Shown here: positions 13,008 through 24,571 of the stretch, piece after piece
Layout: each line of letters opens with the position of its first letter
How positions within the stretch are numbered: the first letter of the stretch is position 1
Assembly (NCBI GenBank): GCA_946122785.1
Contig: CAMGYJ010000007.1
Coordinates: 5,038,909-5,102,908, forward strand
Direction of reading: 5' to 3'
DNA from: Linum tenue
Taxonomy: Eukaryota; Streptophyta; Magnoliopsida; Malpighiales; Linaceae
DNA: 64,000 nt
Program-made: the position numbers and the translations under genes
Notes under the pieces: generated by a model
Told to the model about the DNA's origin: nothing
The model's database searches: none
Seen by the model: the letters and a program-made list of their open reading frames with translations, nothing else

Positions 13008-16000
13008 TTACGAATTGGGAATGAAAGTGCCAACGTATCCACATCCCGCGATAAAGAATGCGATGGATTGCATGAAAAGAAATATGAAGTAGCGGTTCTT
13101 TCCAAATGCATAGTCGTAGCATCCACATACGAAGAGGTAAATTGCTACTCCAAGCTCTGCCCAATGGAATTCAAGACGTGGTTTCTTCTTAGGTTTGGCA
13201 GCTTGATGCAGGTTCTGCATTTTCGCATTAGCGACGTCGATCCTGAGAGCATCGCCTAGTTTTTCAGTGACGACCCATTCGTTCACCCTCCCAAACTCCA
13301 GCAACCCCATGAGCATCGCCTTGGTCCGATGCAGGGACATGACGTTCTCGAACAGAACCCAGAACCCCACCAGGTGGATCGACCTGGTGGGAGTCCCGAC
13401 GACATGGAGCAAGGTGACGATTGTGGGGAGATAGACGGATGCCCACTTCGGAATGTGGACCTCTGGGAGCAGGATGGTGGCCGGCATAATGATGCAGTAG
13501 AAGGAGAAAGTGAGGAGGTGGCTGACGATCTTCCTGACGAGGAAGAAGCTATAGACTAGATGGAACTTCTTCCAGACTGATACCCTCTGCAGCAACAACA
13601 TTCATCGGTCATTGGAGGGACCATCGAGTAAAAAAAAACAGATATGGAAACACAGTAAAAGGGGCATGCGAGGGGGAAGAAGATGAAAGCTAATGGCTAG
13701 AGAGACCTTGGCGGTGAGGATCTGTGGACCCATTTTCCGAAAGAGATTTGCAGGACCGCAAGACCATCTGTGTTGTTGATTCCTATAGGCTTTGAAGGTG
13801 CTGGGAAGCTCGTTCTTCACCTTTACGTCCCCTAGATAGAGGAACTTCCAACCTTTGAGACCTGCTCTTACCGCTAGATCCATGTCCTCTACCGTGGTCC
13901 GGTCTTTCCAGCCTCCCACTTCGTTTAGAGCCGATATCCTCCATACTCCAGCCGTCCCTATTTTCACATGATATGTGTTAACAGTGTGCATGCTACTGAT
14001 GGAATAGCGCACCATGTTGCTACAGAATTTTCAAGAAGTCAGATATTGATGATAAACGTGGTACCGTTGAATCCAAAGAAGGCGTAGGTGGAAGAGCCTG
14101 CTTGTTGCTCAATGTTGAAGTGGTAGTCCAGTGACATCTCTTGCATTCTCGTCATCAAGCATTCATCTGCATTCACTGCAGGTGCAAGGAAGTGGTTAAA
14201 TATACATGGACCTCTCTCAATGACTCGATTTATGAAGATCCGTTGGTTTGGAGATGGTATCATAGTTGATTTGTCCTTAAGGTCGCGTGTCCAACTCCTC
14301 ACGACCCCAAATATTAACCACTGTCTTAAAAACGCATGGTATGATAGATCTTTGCAAACTTCAAACCCATGAGTTGGCTTTGGATTGACAGATGTGTGTA
14401 AGGAAGTGTTTAAATACCATTCATGGACCTCTCTCAACAACTGGAGTTATTGAGACCAATTGGTCTACGACATCATTGTTTAGTACATGTGTTTCATCTT
14501 GATAGCTAGTGTTAGCATGTGATAGAAGATTCATTATCAAACCTCTCACAACAGCTCGATTACTCCTTTTGTTAAACACATGGTATTCGAACATGTGCAA
14601 ACTTCACATCCTTATATAGTGGCTTTCGTTTTGAGGGACATAATGTGGCATAAGATCTGTCATGGGATCTCTCCCAACAACTCGAGTTATTGGAATCAAC
14701 TTAATATGGTACCAGAGCTTTGAGTGGACATGTTGTTGGTATGTGATGAAATTGCAATACATATACTAACATACCGAAGCTCCAACGAGACTGGACGAGG
14801 GCAATGTCAGGATCGCGCAGGAGCGAAGGAACGGTCAGGCGGAGGAAGTTCGGTTCGGGCTGGAAGTCGGCGTCGAAAATGGCGACGTACTCACACTGCT
14901 TGACGTAGCTGTGCTTCATTCCTCGTTTCAGGTTCCCAGCTTTGTACCCATTTCGATTCTCCCTCGCTTCGTACTTGATGTTTACGCCTTTGCTTTCCCA
15001 TCTTCTGCACTCTGTTTTCACCAACCTCTGCCATTTCGATTCTCAACTCGTTAAATCATCAAACGGAAACTGATCGTAGTTTGGGCTTTATATAGCTATA
15101 TATATTTACCTTGATGGCGGGGTCGGTGGAGTCGTCGAGGACTTGGACGATGAGGCGATCAGAAGGCCATGATAGCCCACAAGCGGCTCCAATCGAGAGC
15201 TCATACACCTGCGTCTCGGTTAAGTCAAAGCGCATCATAGTTATCGTCAATCACAAACCATATATGCAAGTCTAGTGTACATAAAAAAAGGCTCTGCAAA
15301 TGAGTCGAATTGCTCACGTGTGTTCGATTTGGTAAAAACTCCGTTAGACACTATAGTGTGGTTAGTTAGTAAACGAGTCGAGCATGAAGCTAAGTTTTCT
15401 TCGACTCGCAAGGCTCGGGAGCTGGCTCGTGTCTCAGTGGCTTGTGAGCTCGATCCATGAGCCAGCTATGCGCGGGGGCGCGTTTGGCGGGTACGATTAG
15501 CGAGTTACGTATACCTGATCAAACTAGCAACTTAAGGAGCGAAACGATTAATAGCTTACCATTGGCTTATTGATAATTCATAGGTTTGTTAAATTACGTA
15601 GCTCACGACATATTCGATGCTTAAGAGAATTTGACCATTGGGAAATGATATAGGGCATTTACAATTTAAAAGAGAGATTATGCATCATAGATTGCTCAGC
15701 AATTAAAAATTAGGAACTACGTACATGATATCATATACCGTATCTCGAGCTGAACTCGCAAGCTAATTGATCACCCGTGTAGAGCTCGATTAGAGGTCGT
15801 GTAGTGCTCGCGAGGACTCATTTATGAGCCTGGCTCGAGCAACACAAGGCAAGATTTTGAGGTCGGTTGCTCGTAGGATTTTCATCATGAATTTTGGATC
15901 AAAATCTCACACCCATGGGATTATGCACAAAGTCCATGTTTGGTGTTAAAGTGGTGTTGGATTACGGTGTGTGGGCCCCATGATGTGGGATTATTTTGAG

Positions 16001-16790
16001 GTCAAAATCCGTGGGGTCCACGGATTATAAAATCCCACCTATTTAGTTGGAATTTTGTGGGAGGCTAAAATCCATGATGGTAAATGACGGGTCTATCCCC
16101 ATCTCTTTTCAATATTTCCTACATTGAACATTAAGGACACAAATCATTAAGGACACAAATGTAAATTCAGCCCATAATTGATAAATCCCATGGACACAAA
16201 TCCAATATGAAATCCAACAAGCAAACATGCATGTTTCAAAATCCAACTCAAATCTAAAGTAACAAAATCCCACATAATCCTTCATCCATAAAATCCAAGG
16301 TTTTACCTAACTCCTTCATTTTCTAAAATCCTACAAACAAACGTCCAATAAGCAAATCAAGTTCGAACTCAACTTGCTTATTAATGACCTGAACGCAAAG
16401 TACGTATGTACGTCACGGCTTATTTACAGCCCTAACTTATCGTCCTGGTTAGCTAGCCGAGTTAGTTACCTGTTTCTCGTTGAACATGGGGATTTGGACA
16501 AGGACCATGGGATGGTGATGATTAGCTTCCAAATCATCAACCATAATCCCACTCTCATCTCCATGATCATGAAGGCGATCATCTCCATGATCATGACCTC
16601 GCAAAGCATGAAACGATGTACCATTGTACATCCGTGCTGCTGGCAGCTTTCTGAGCAGCCGAATGATTTTGACAGAAGCAACCACAGCTGCTATGTAAAG
16701 CTTCTCCAAGAACAGCATTATCGACATGGCCAAGCATAGTTTGACCACCAGCTGCAGCACCAACACCACCACCGCCACTGCCGGATCCAT
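13008..16790 (-). CDS. cellulose-synthase-like A, glucomannan 4-beta-mannosyltransferase
   Basis: CSLA enzymes are Golgi GT2 transferases that polymerise GDP-mannose (and GDP-glucose) into (gluco)mannan for the cell wall. Six exons, 16470-16790, 15110-15208, 14775-15027, 14065-14175, 13707-13957 and 13008-13586, join to 537 residues, the usual size. The start MDPAVAVV at 16790 is preferred over the upstream in-frame ATG at 16805 because family length fits. Visible motifs: N-terminal membrane segment, [19 protein letters not shown] (first Asp), FDADFQPEP (DxD), [11 protein letters not shown] (catalytic Asp) and QQHRW (QxxRW). C-terminal membrane spans end in VGTFIPNS. Odd: an Asp/His-rich stretch ([14 protein letters not shown]) sits between the first span and the catalytic domain. 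Intron 1 (1.26 kb) is filled with repeat DNA. Confidence 0.93.
15270..15870. repeat. GAGCTCG-rich dispersed repeat in CSLA intron 1
   Basis: The sequence is full of GAGCTCGA, GGCTCGAGC and CGAGCTGGCTCG words. It shares landmarks in the same order with 53420-53840: GAGCTGGCTCG early, then a CATGATATCATAT-like stretch, then (C)TCGAG..TATCTCGCGAACTAATTGAT-like sequence. Both are probably diverged copies of one non-autonomous transposon family. Exact ends are not clear. Confidence 0.5.
15900..16350. repeat. candidate MITE in CSLA intron 1
   Basis: Non-coding sequence built of AAATCC(C/A)-type words. One side has GTCCATGTTTGGTG and the other, as its imperfect inverse, CAAACAAACGTCC. The internal part is rich in GGGATTTTG/CAAAATCCC complementary words, so it can fold into a long hairpin. 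No clean target duplication is seen. Confidence 0.35.
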
Positions 16791-17113
16791 GATGTCGAAG
16801 CACACGATCCACTTGGCTGCCTCTACTTATATATATGTGTGTGTGTGTGCATGTAAATATGAAAGCTTTGAGGTTGCGGGCTAGCTGGTAATGGTAATGA
16901 TTGTGTGTATTTTTCTCTAGTCTTTTTGGCTTTGGAGCTACGTTTAGGAAACGTGTGGGAGGGAAATGGGGACTGAGCTAGTGGTCACAGCTCTAATCAA
17001 ATAAATAGAGTATTGGAAAACGTTTATTGTGTGTATAGTTTGTAAGGGGTTATTTGTGATCCCAATAACTCGGAGTTTTGGTACTGCTTAAAGTTTGCAC
17101 AGTTCCGAATAGA

Positions 17114-17234
17114 GGTGGCAGGTGAATTGGATTGATGAATTGGTGGATTGGTGTTGGTGGATTCATGGATTCGATCAAGTGGATTGATGGATTGATCCAT
17201 GAATCCAAATGACATTCAAGGCTTGGACCAAAAT
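17114..17234. repeat. second copy of the AATCCACCAATCC repeat (inverted)
   Basis: It matches 1187-1343 on the opposite strand, with the same ordered landmarks (AGGTGGCA, tandem ATTGGTGGATT, ATGAATCCAAATGACAT, CTTGGACCAAAATG). It is diverged from the other copy. Confidence 0.6.
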
Positions 17235-17461
17235 GGGGTCATCAGAATTCGAAGTAGAAGACTTCTAGGTCACAGAAGAGTTTGATACCCTGTGAAGAAT
17301 CAGTTCATCGTAATAACTCGAGTTTTTTTTTAGAGAGTTTCAATTATAAATTATATACATACTAGCAGTTTGAATGAGGTTTATGTTAATTTTCATAACA
17401 AAAAAAACGAGATATTTTTGTCGTGAACGTACTCGTTCACTATCGCCGGTATTCGATGTCT

Positions 17462-17587
17462 ACTAGCCATCTATAAAACTTCTAGCACCCTATAATCTTG
17501 TGCTGAAATCATGGGTCAATTGTTACTACCCATTTATAAAACTTCTAGCACCCTATAATGTTGTGCTGAAATCATGGGTCAATTGTT
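17462..17587. repeat. two tandem 63-bp units
   Basis: Units 17462-17524 and 17525-17587 both run from ACTA..CCAT through TATAAAACTTCTAGCACCC to CATGGGTCAATTGTT, differing at only a few positions. This is a recent local tandem duplication in intergenic DNA. Each unit contains a TATAAAA word. Confidence 0.85.
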
Positions 17588-18148
17588 TCACACCGCTAAA
17601 AATGGTATACCGATTTAGACTCTGATAGAAGATTTTTTCTAGTCGAGAGCCTATGGTACAGTTTTCCTTTGCTTCTCCCTTGCTTTCCTAGGGTTCACGA
17701 AGATAAAGCACAACAGTTAAAAAAAAGCCAAAACAATGATCCACAAACCACTATAACAACAAATCATGGTATCTTATGAGTCCTAATCCTACACCAAACA
17801 TCTGCAGAAATTCCGTGTCCGAAGCTTGCTGGTCCTCTTTTAAGGAACTTCAGGACAACGTCAAACAAGAAAGAATTAATGGAGGTCTCTTCTTGTTACA
17901 GCAACAACGACAGGGTTCTCGTACCACACCCAAAAACAGTTGCCTGTCACCAAGAGAACGGTCCCCATAAACAGATGAAGTTATTATCTCTTTTTGAGTT
18001 TTTCCACACAGCTAATCATTGCTACTCCGGTCACCTAAGGAAGCTTCTGTGGAAAAACCCTTCAGCACAATTCAGGTATCAATATCATACTCTTTCAATC
18101 CATATCACTAGTGCTTTCCTGCAGACTAGCTGCAAGTCTGTAACCATT

Positions 18149-18695
18149 TAGGGATGACAAAAATATCTGTAATCGTGGATATCCGCCCGAATCCGGCCTA
18201 GTCGGGTAGGGTAAAACTCGAACCCGAAGGACATTTAGTGGGTACGGGTAAAACCCGAACCCGAATATTGCGGGTAATGGGTGGGCATGGATTTCTCACT
18301 ATCCGATCCGAACTCACCCGATTATACACATGCATATGTATTTTGTCTAGAAATAATCATTATTTTTCTCTAACATATTTTATATTTAGCATATAAAATA
18401 TAACATTTTCATGAAATTGTTTTGTTTTAGTTAATTTTCTTCATTCTAGTGAATTCTTGTCGTACTTTTTCTCTTACTTAATATAAGAATACGTGTGAAT
18501 GTTAACATATTGGTTGGAGTTATGAAGAGAAATTAATATCCATGGATAACCGTGGATACCCGAAACCCGAACGGGTATGGGCATGGTTTTGATTTTCTAC
18601 CCGTTTAACATGTGGGTATGGGTATGGGTAAAACCCGAAGTACTTTGGGTAGGGTAACGAATATGCACTATCCGCCCCGACCCGACCCATTGCCA
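18149..18695. mobile_element. hAT-like MITE of the cgggta / acccg type
   Basis: The left end is TAGGGATGACAAAAAT and the right end is close to the inverse (CCCATTGCCA). The subterminal regions are packed with GGGTA and ACCCGAA words in both orientations, surrounding an AT-rich centre. Flanking 8-bp sequences TAACCATT (18141-18148) and TAACCATC (18696-18703) differ at one base and fit a hAT target duplication. The right terminus seems slightly shortened. No transposase is encoded. Confidence 0.6.
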
Positions 18696-19416
18696 TAACC
18701 ATCCACCCAGGCCAGGGGAAAAAGAATGCTTTCTGCCATTGCTGCTTCTGGAGAAGGGATCCTTATGACCAAAAGAACGGGAGGGTAAGTAGGATTGACA
18801 TGAACACTTCCAGATAATGGTGATGTAGATGATGATGATGATGATAGTTTCAGTCTCACAAGGCTTCAAGCACGGGAAGAATCTGCAGAGAACATGTGAT
18901 CAAAGAATTATCAACAATCCAGTGTCTAAATGTGCATCAGATTGAACTAGGACTAGGATTGCAGTCCTGAGAACACTGGAAGAAGGTAGAATACAGAACA
19001 CGATGACCGATTGAGATCAAATTTATGCGCAAAGTGACGTTAGAAAATTTCTCTACGCTTCAGAATGATAGCACTCAAATGCTTATTCAGTTATTTGGTT
19101 AACACTAGTAATATATGAGTTTTCAGGCCAAAACATTGTTCGACAAAGCAAGTCCATCACAGGAAGAAAAAAAGCTTCTGTTTGGTCCCATCTTAAATTG
19201 TCATATGAAGTAGAGTTCGAATCGTCCTATTATTTCAACGCACCATGCAATTATCCCAGTTATTTAAGTAACCAACAGATAGACATATATATTTGAGGAT
19301 GTAGAAGGCAACAGATAAAAAGACACACGTACTTCCTAGATTCAACGAGGGTAATCTAATATGCAACACTGTACATACCTTCACAAGTTTTTTTTCTGGT
19401 GCAGAAGGGGACAGCT

Positions 19417-21713
19417 TTAGGTTTTGCCCAATGCATGCACTCTGATGGCGGATAGATTGTCAAGTGACAATCTAGAAACTGGTCCTGGAAAAAGCTTTTG
19501 AGTGGCTGGAGAGGAATTACGACTACCGAACACCACAACACGAGAGCTTGCAGAAATCAGTTTCCTGATTGAATGTGCACCCTCGGTGCTTCCATCTTTG
19601 GAAAGAAACTCTAGCCCCATCGACAACCTATCCGCAAGAAGAAGAAAGATCAGGAAACTAGCATGGCCAGGTTGCAATAACAGCCTAGCATTATGATTGT
19701 ACTACAAAAATACTTGAGGAGCATGAACACGATAACACAACAAACATCAATTTAGGGAGACTGCATTACTGTGACAACTATACATTGATCACCACATGGT
19801 CCATGTAATACAGATAATGAGAGTTTAGGGAAAAAATGTAGGCATGTTTCAATGTTCAAACATAGAACTAACCGTTCCCACTAACTTTATTCCGTGTTTT
19901 CTCTAAGAACAAGATTTATAGTGTTAGGTTACACATATGTTTTCAGGAGTAGAGATGGTTTGAAGCATCCCATTGTTCAAGTAATCAAGTCCAACATGCA
20001 ATTTGCATACAGAAACTATAGAATATATTTCTTTCCAGACACAGTCGCAGAATTAAATTTAAATGACAACTTACCAGAAAGGAGACATCAGATATGTTGA
20101 TAGCCTTCAAGGAAACAAGCTCCAGGAGTCTCTCAGGTGTAGATACAAGAAACTCAGGTTCACAACTCTTCAAACTATGCAAAAGTAAAAAGGTTTACTC
20201 AGAGTCAATAGACAGGACCACTTGACCTTGATTCTATTTTCAACTCGGATGGTAACATAAAAGATGTGTCAAAGCACCATATGCAACTTCCATATACACA
20301 CAAGACAAAGGAATAACGTAAAGAGTGAGGTACAGTGATTTTGTCCTACCCGTTCATCTGATGTTCAAGGGAAACACCAGGATGTAAACTGACTGTATGA
20401 ATGCCGAGTGGTTTCAGAGGCTTGCAGACCGATCGTCGTGACATAGTTTAGAGGAAACATGGACACCAAAGTCAGGATAAATTAAAAGTTACTGCAACAA
20501 TAAAAGAATGCATTCATCTGGAATAGCTAGCAAACACATGACAATGACATAAATACGTAATCACTTTTTACATTTGAATTGGTTATGCAGTAGTTGGTAC
20601 CCCAATTACATCAGTTTTAAGAGCAGCAGATGCACTGTTTAGTACTAGCTTATGACACCAATTTCAGTGGCAAACAAAACAAATAACAATAACATTGCAT
20701 ACTCTATGCCTCATTTGATGATTTGATGGCACATATGAAGGTGCCCAATCAAAAAGATTGACTTATTTTGAAACAAATTAAGAGACAGCTTACCTGTATG
20801 GCCTTTCCCTGGGATGGCACAAGAAAAACTGAAAAAGAAGAAACGGGCTGGTGAATGACAGTCCTTTTTCCTTACTCGTGATGGAATCAGCAGCAATCGA
20901 AACCATCCAGGCAATTTGCTCGATAGTACAAGAAGAGCCACTTCTCTCCAGTATGTCTTTCCCACTGCAATAACATTCCAGAAACTCAACTCATTGAAGG
21001 GGTCATCTGGAGTTGGAAGGCTAAAGCACATTCAGATACCTGGCAGCTTGATTGGCAAATTTATTTTTCAATTTGAAGGGTAGATAGTGAAGATGGAAAA
21101 CCAACATAAACCATCGAAGCGAGCTAAATGGGAGAGACTTGAAAGACATCTCTTCCAAGTAATGAACAACGATTCCAAGCTTGAAAGCGTAGATTTTTGC
21201 AAAGTTTGAGTCTTTTCAATCTAAAAGCTAAGTTGTAGATGTAAACAGTCCAAAGTCAGAGATAGGAAGTAGTAGCCCACCCCAAAGAAAAACACATTAA
21301 CAACCATGGAAAAAACTGATTCAAACTGATTCTTCTAACTTATACAGCTTCCAGCTCCCAAAGTTCCCAAGTAACTAATGCAAGAACGCGACAGAGATCA
21401 CTGACATTAATAACACACGAAGCATTCATGGCCAACTGAGATCACTCGCTCAACGAGCTTCTCTGGGTTCATACAAAACCCAGGAAAAAAATTTAAACTT
21501 CAGCAAAATCGTTCGATGAAATCGCTATTTCTGGAAGAGCGAACTATGTAACCTGACACTGGCGGCGCTTCCCGGAGAGCCGGCGTTTTTTGGCGGCAAG
21601 GATGGAAGCAACACGACACGAACTGATACAGCTGAAGAAGAAGTGTCATTATCCATCTTCTTCCTTCTAGATTTGTTCTTCTTCCTCGCCACAGCATCAT
21701 CTCCTTTGGCCAT
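19417..21713 (-). pseudogene. decayed CMSS1/CMS1-like ribosome-biogenesis gene
   Basis: CMS1/CMSS1 proteins are DEAD-helicase-like factors of the 90S pre-ribosome. Recognisable exons, in order: start MAKGDDAVARKKNKSRRKK (21713), LAAKKRRLSGKRRQCQ in another frame, MCFSLPTPDDPFNE (about 21000), CTIEQIAWMVSIAADSI and KGLSFTSPFLLF (about 20850-20930), CKPLKPLGIHTVSLHPGVSL (about 20400), CEPEFLVSTPERLLELVSLK (about 20120), and a last exon reading RVVVFGSRNSS then GPVSRLSLDNL (about 19420-19640). Defects seen: a frame change near 21615, no splice acceptor that puts the MCFSLP exon in frame, a frame change near 20830, no AG in front of the CKPLK exon, and a frame change near 19625. Several independent breaks argue for a pseudogene rather than one sequencing error. 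The last 0.8 kb towards 18700 shows no further exon I trust. Confidence 0.6.
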
Positions 21714-21725
21714 CCTTCTGTTCCC

Positions 21726-24571
21726 ATCCCTTGTTTCAGTTTTCCCCTAGAGGTGGCGGCGGCCGGCGGGGGGGAATGCAAAAACGGGGGAAATGGAGCT
21801 ATGAAGTTCCAGACTTCCAGTCCAGGGTTCCGCGGGGTATTTTCAATTTTGTATCCTTTTCCAATACCAAACCAAACCAAACCAAACGACCCCTATCCCT
21901 GACTATACTTACTTTCAAGGTTTCAACCATAGTTGTTAAGCCGTTTTCCGGCCAGCCGGTTGGACCAGGTCGAATCAAAACCGGTCACTAAAACAACTCC
22001 CAACAAGCCATTTTGTCTAAGAGTCGAAAGTCGATCAAAATCGAAAAAATCAACGATCGAGTCAAAATGTCTGTCTCTGACCTCTTAGACAAATGACATC
22101 GTTTCATTCAAACTCTCATTGAAAGCGAGTAAATCATTAACGAGAACCTCATTTTTGCCTCCCAATCTCTCTCCTTTCGTTTTGAAGCAAAAACTTCATT
22201 CCCCCAATCAGAAAGTGCAAACCTAATTCCATCGATGGATTTACATCTTGATCTTCAGTTATCTCTTCTTCCTTTCACATATCACAAAGTCTAAGACTTA
22301 TAACTGAGTGATTATGCGAGCTCGTATATGAGCGTAACAGAGTGACAATGTGACCTTTGAAATGGTTTTACTTGGCTTTAGTTTAACTACAAACATTTTC
22401 TCTTCATTTATGAAAGAATGGAAGACCACGATGACTTCATTTTGAATCCAAGTTCATGATAGCCTATCTATTATACGACTTCGAATATGTCAAGTATGCA
22501 ATGTCTTCAATCCAATCACATATAGGGATTTTCAACCAATGGAACCTCTGTCTTCGAGATCTTTAAATTCCAGTTGTGAGCGTTTTGCACCTAATTGTGG
22601 CGTATTCGCTTTATAACATCCTCACAAAGGTGTTTCTCTCACAAAATTCCAACCCCCCATTTTAAACTATAGTTTTCTCTAATTTGTACAAAAATTGGTT
22701 GATGTCATTCACCATGTCCCATGTCTTGGTTACTGACACAAGCCATGACAAAATGGAAAACATGTGGTTCACTCGATGGTAACGTTATGATTGAGACCTA
22801 ACCCGCGACATAGCACCAGCTTTTGGGGGTTGAGTCCTGACTTTGTCAACATGTGGTCTAAATCGTAACAATTTCTAGCTATTGTGCATGCTCTAAATCG
22901 GACTCGTTCGAATTTTGAACCAATCTCCCCGATCCTCGTTAAGCCTAGGTTCATAAAACATCATCAAATGAAAACACCTTAGTATAGAAATGTGGCAAAT
23001 TGAAGGGTTCCTATTCGAATACTCAATATAAAGATGCTAGATGCATGAGAGGAACATGTATTGTTTGTGATGAATTGTTTCAGTTTATACAACTGACTCA
23101 AACACTCCATTATTAGTGAGAAATTGAGCGAATGAGAACGATAATTAGCGCGTTTATGCTTCAAACTATAAAGCTAGAATGAAATTTGTATAAACACCAC
23201 TGTTTAAATGTTGGTTCTACTAATACTAAGATCGCATATCGATTTGAAACCAGTATCCAATATTTTTTATTCCAATCGAATGTCAGGATATAATTTCTAA
23301 AGTATTGAAAAAAATAACACAAACAATCCATACAACATCCATCCAAAGGGCTAGCACAAAGCTTGTAGTTATCCAAAACTAAACTCAGGCCCAGTGAAAT
23401 TACACAATGTAGTCAAACGATTGATGATTAAGAATGTTCAAATTGACAAGAAAATAAAAAGTACTCATGAGTTATGAGTGATTTCCATAATTTGTTCGGT
23501 TGGGGGTCTTCTTAGTCTTATTTTATTACAAGCTAACAATTTAATCATTATTACGTGTTTTCCTCTTTCTGAAAGTCCAACTATGCAAATCTTAATTCAC
23601 TCGTTTTCTGGGTTTCTTGTCTTCCATATTTCAGAAAGGCGTCTCCTTTCCCTTTCTTCTCCATATCTCTCTCTCCATGTGGTTCTAGCGAGTCTTCTCC
23701 CAACTGCTCTTTCCTAGTTACTTCCCTTTCTCTCACTAAAAATTCCCAGTTATTTCCTTTTCGTTTTTCCCTCTTCTGGGTTCCCTTTCCCCTCTTATCC
23801 CCACTTCCTGCTCCTCTTCATGTGATCTCGTAAGCTTCTCTCTCCTTCCCATTTACTGTTTCCTGGCCGCCGCCGCCACGGTTTCCTCTGTGTGCTTGTG
23901 CTGCTTTCTGTCTCTTGACTGTTCTAGCTTGGTTATGGATTTTGGTGCGATGGGGTTTTCTTATGGCTAATGCAGCTGTGGGATTGTTTGGTTTTGGGGA
24001 TTGTGGTGGTGATTTGTCTGGGATTTGCTTTTGCTTTTGTTTATTTTACTTATTCATTCATGAAACCCTATATCTCTGTTTGTTACTTGTTCACAGCTTT
24101 TTTGGGATTCTTTTCGATTCTTCAGCTAGCTGGCTGGCTGGCTGGTCAGTAATTGTTGTGATTGCCAATGCTAAAATGGGGAATATTGTTGATGTTTGAA
24201 TGTTTAAGGAGATCAAGTTCTTGAATGCTTTCTTTACTTTCATCAATGAAAGTTGCATTGAAGATTCGGACTTTCCTTGAGTGGAATGATTTCTTTCTCT
24301 AATTAAGGGCTTCATTGGTATTGAAAAAAGGTAGTTCCTGAACTTCTTGGCTGATACAGCCTGGGTGAGTTGACTTGCTGTTTTCTGTGATGGCAAACAG
24401 CAGCAAATGTTTTACTGCGGTTTTAAAGTTGTAATCTTTTTGTCTTCTTCCAGTTTGGTTTATGTATAGATGCTGATTGCTGACTGTTGGGGGAAAATAG
24501 AGATACACCCAGAGTGTTGCTTATTGTTTCCTTCTTCCTGTGAATTTTTGTCAGATTTAGTGGGGGAAAAG
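21726..24571. other. intergenic region and leader of the DUF668 gene
   Basis: No coding region is recognised over 2.8 kb. At 21927-21990 there are CCGGCCAGCCGG and CCGGTT words with a TTGTTAAG start, resembling the ends of the nested element at 55597; only one end is visible. CT-rich sequence at 23600-23860 followed by a clean gap to the start codon at 24572 looks like the promoter and a long 5' leader, which may contain an intron ending at a TTCTTCCAG near 24452. Confidence 0.4.

Larger units (their letters stand above)
16791..18140. other. CSLA promoter and repeat-bearing intergenic DNA
   Basis: Next to the CSLA start are a TATATATATG stretch and a short (GT)n run (about 16820-16850). Further out lie the interspersed repeat at 17114-17234 and the 63-bp tandem duplication at 17462-17587. 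No convincing gene is present; the open frames here are short and without family resemblance. Confidence 0.45.

Noticed and set aside
18520..18869. Minus-strand frames with His/Tyr/Pro or Ile/Ser runs as a last exon of the CMSS1 gene
   Set aside because: The sequence is the right part of a hAT-like MITE plus a (GAT)n microsatellite, and it does not match the CMSS1 C-terminus.
23478..24199. Plus-strand hydrophobic frames of 79-94 codons upstream of the DUF668 gene
   Set aside because: The CT- and T-rich leader sequence gives Leu/Phe/Ser-rich translations by composition; no splice or homology support.
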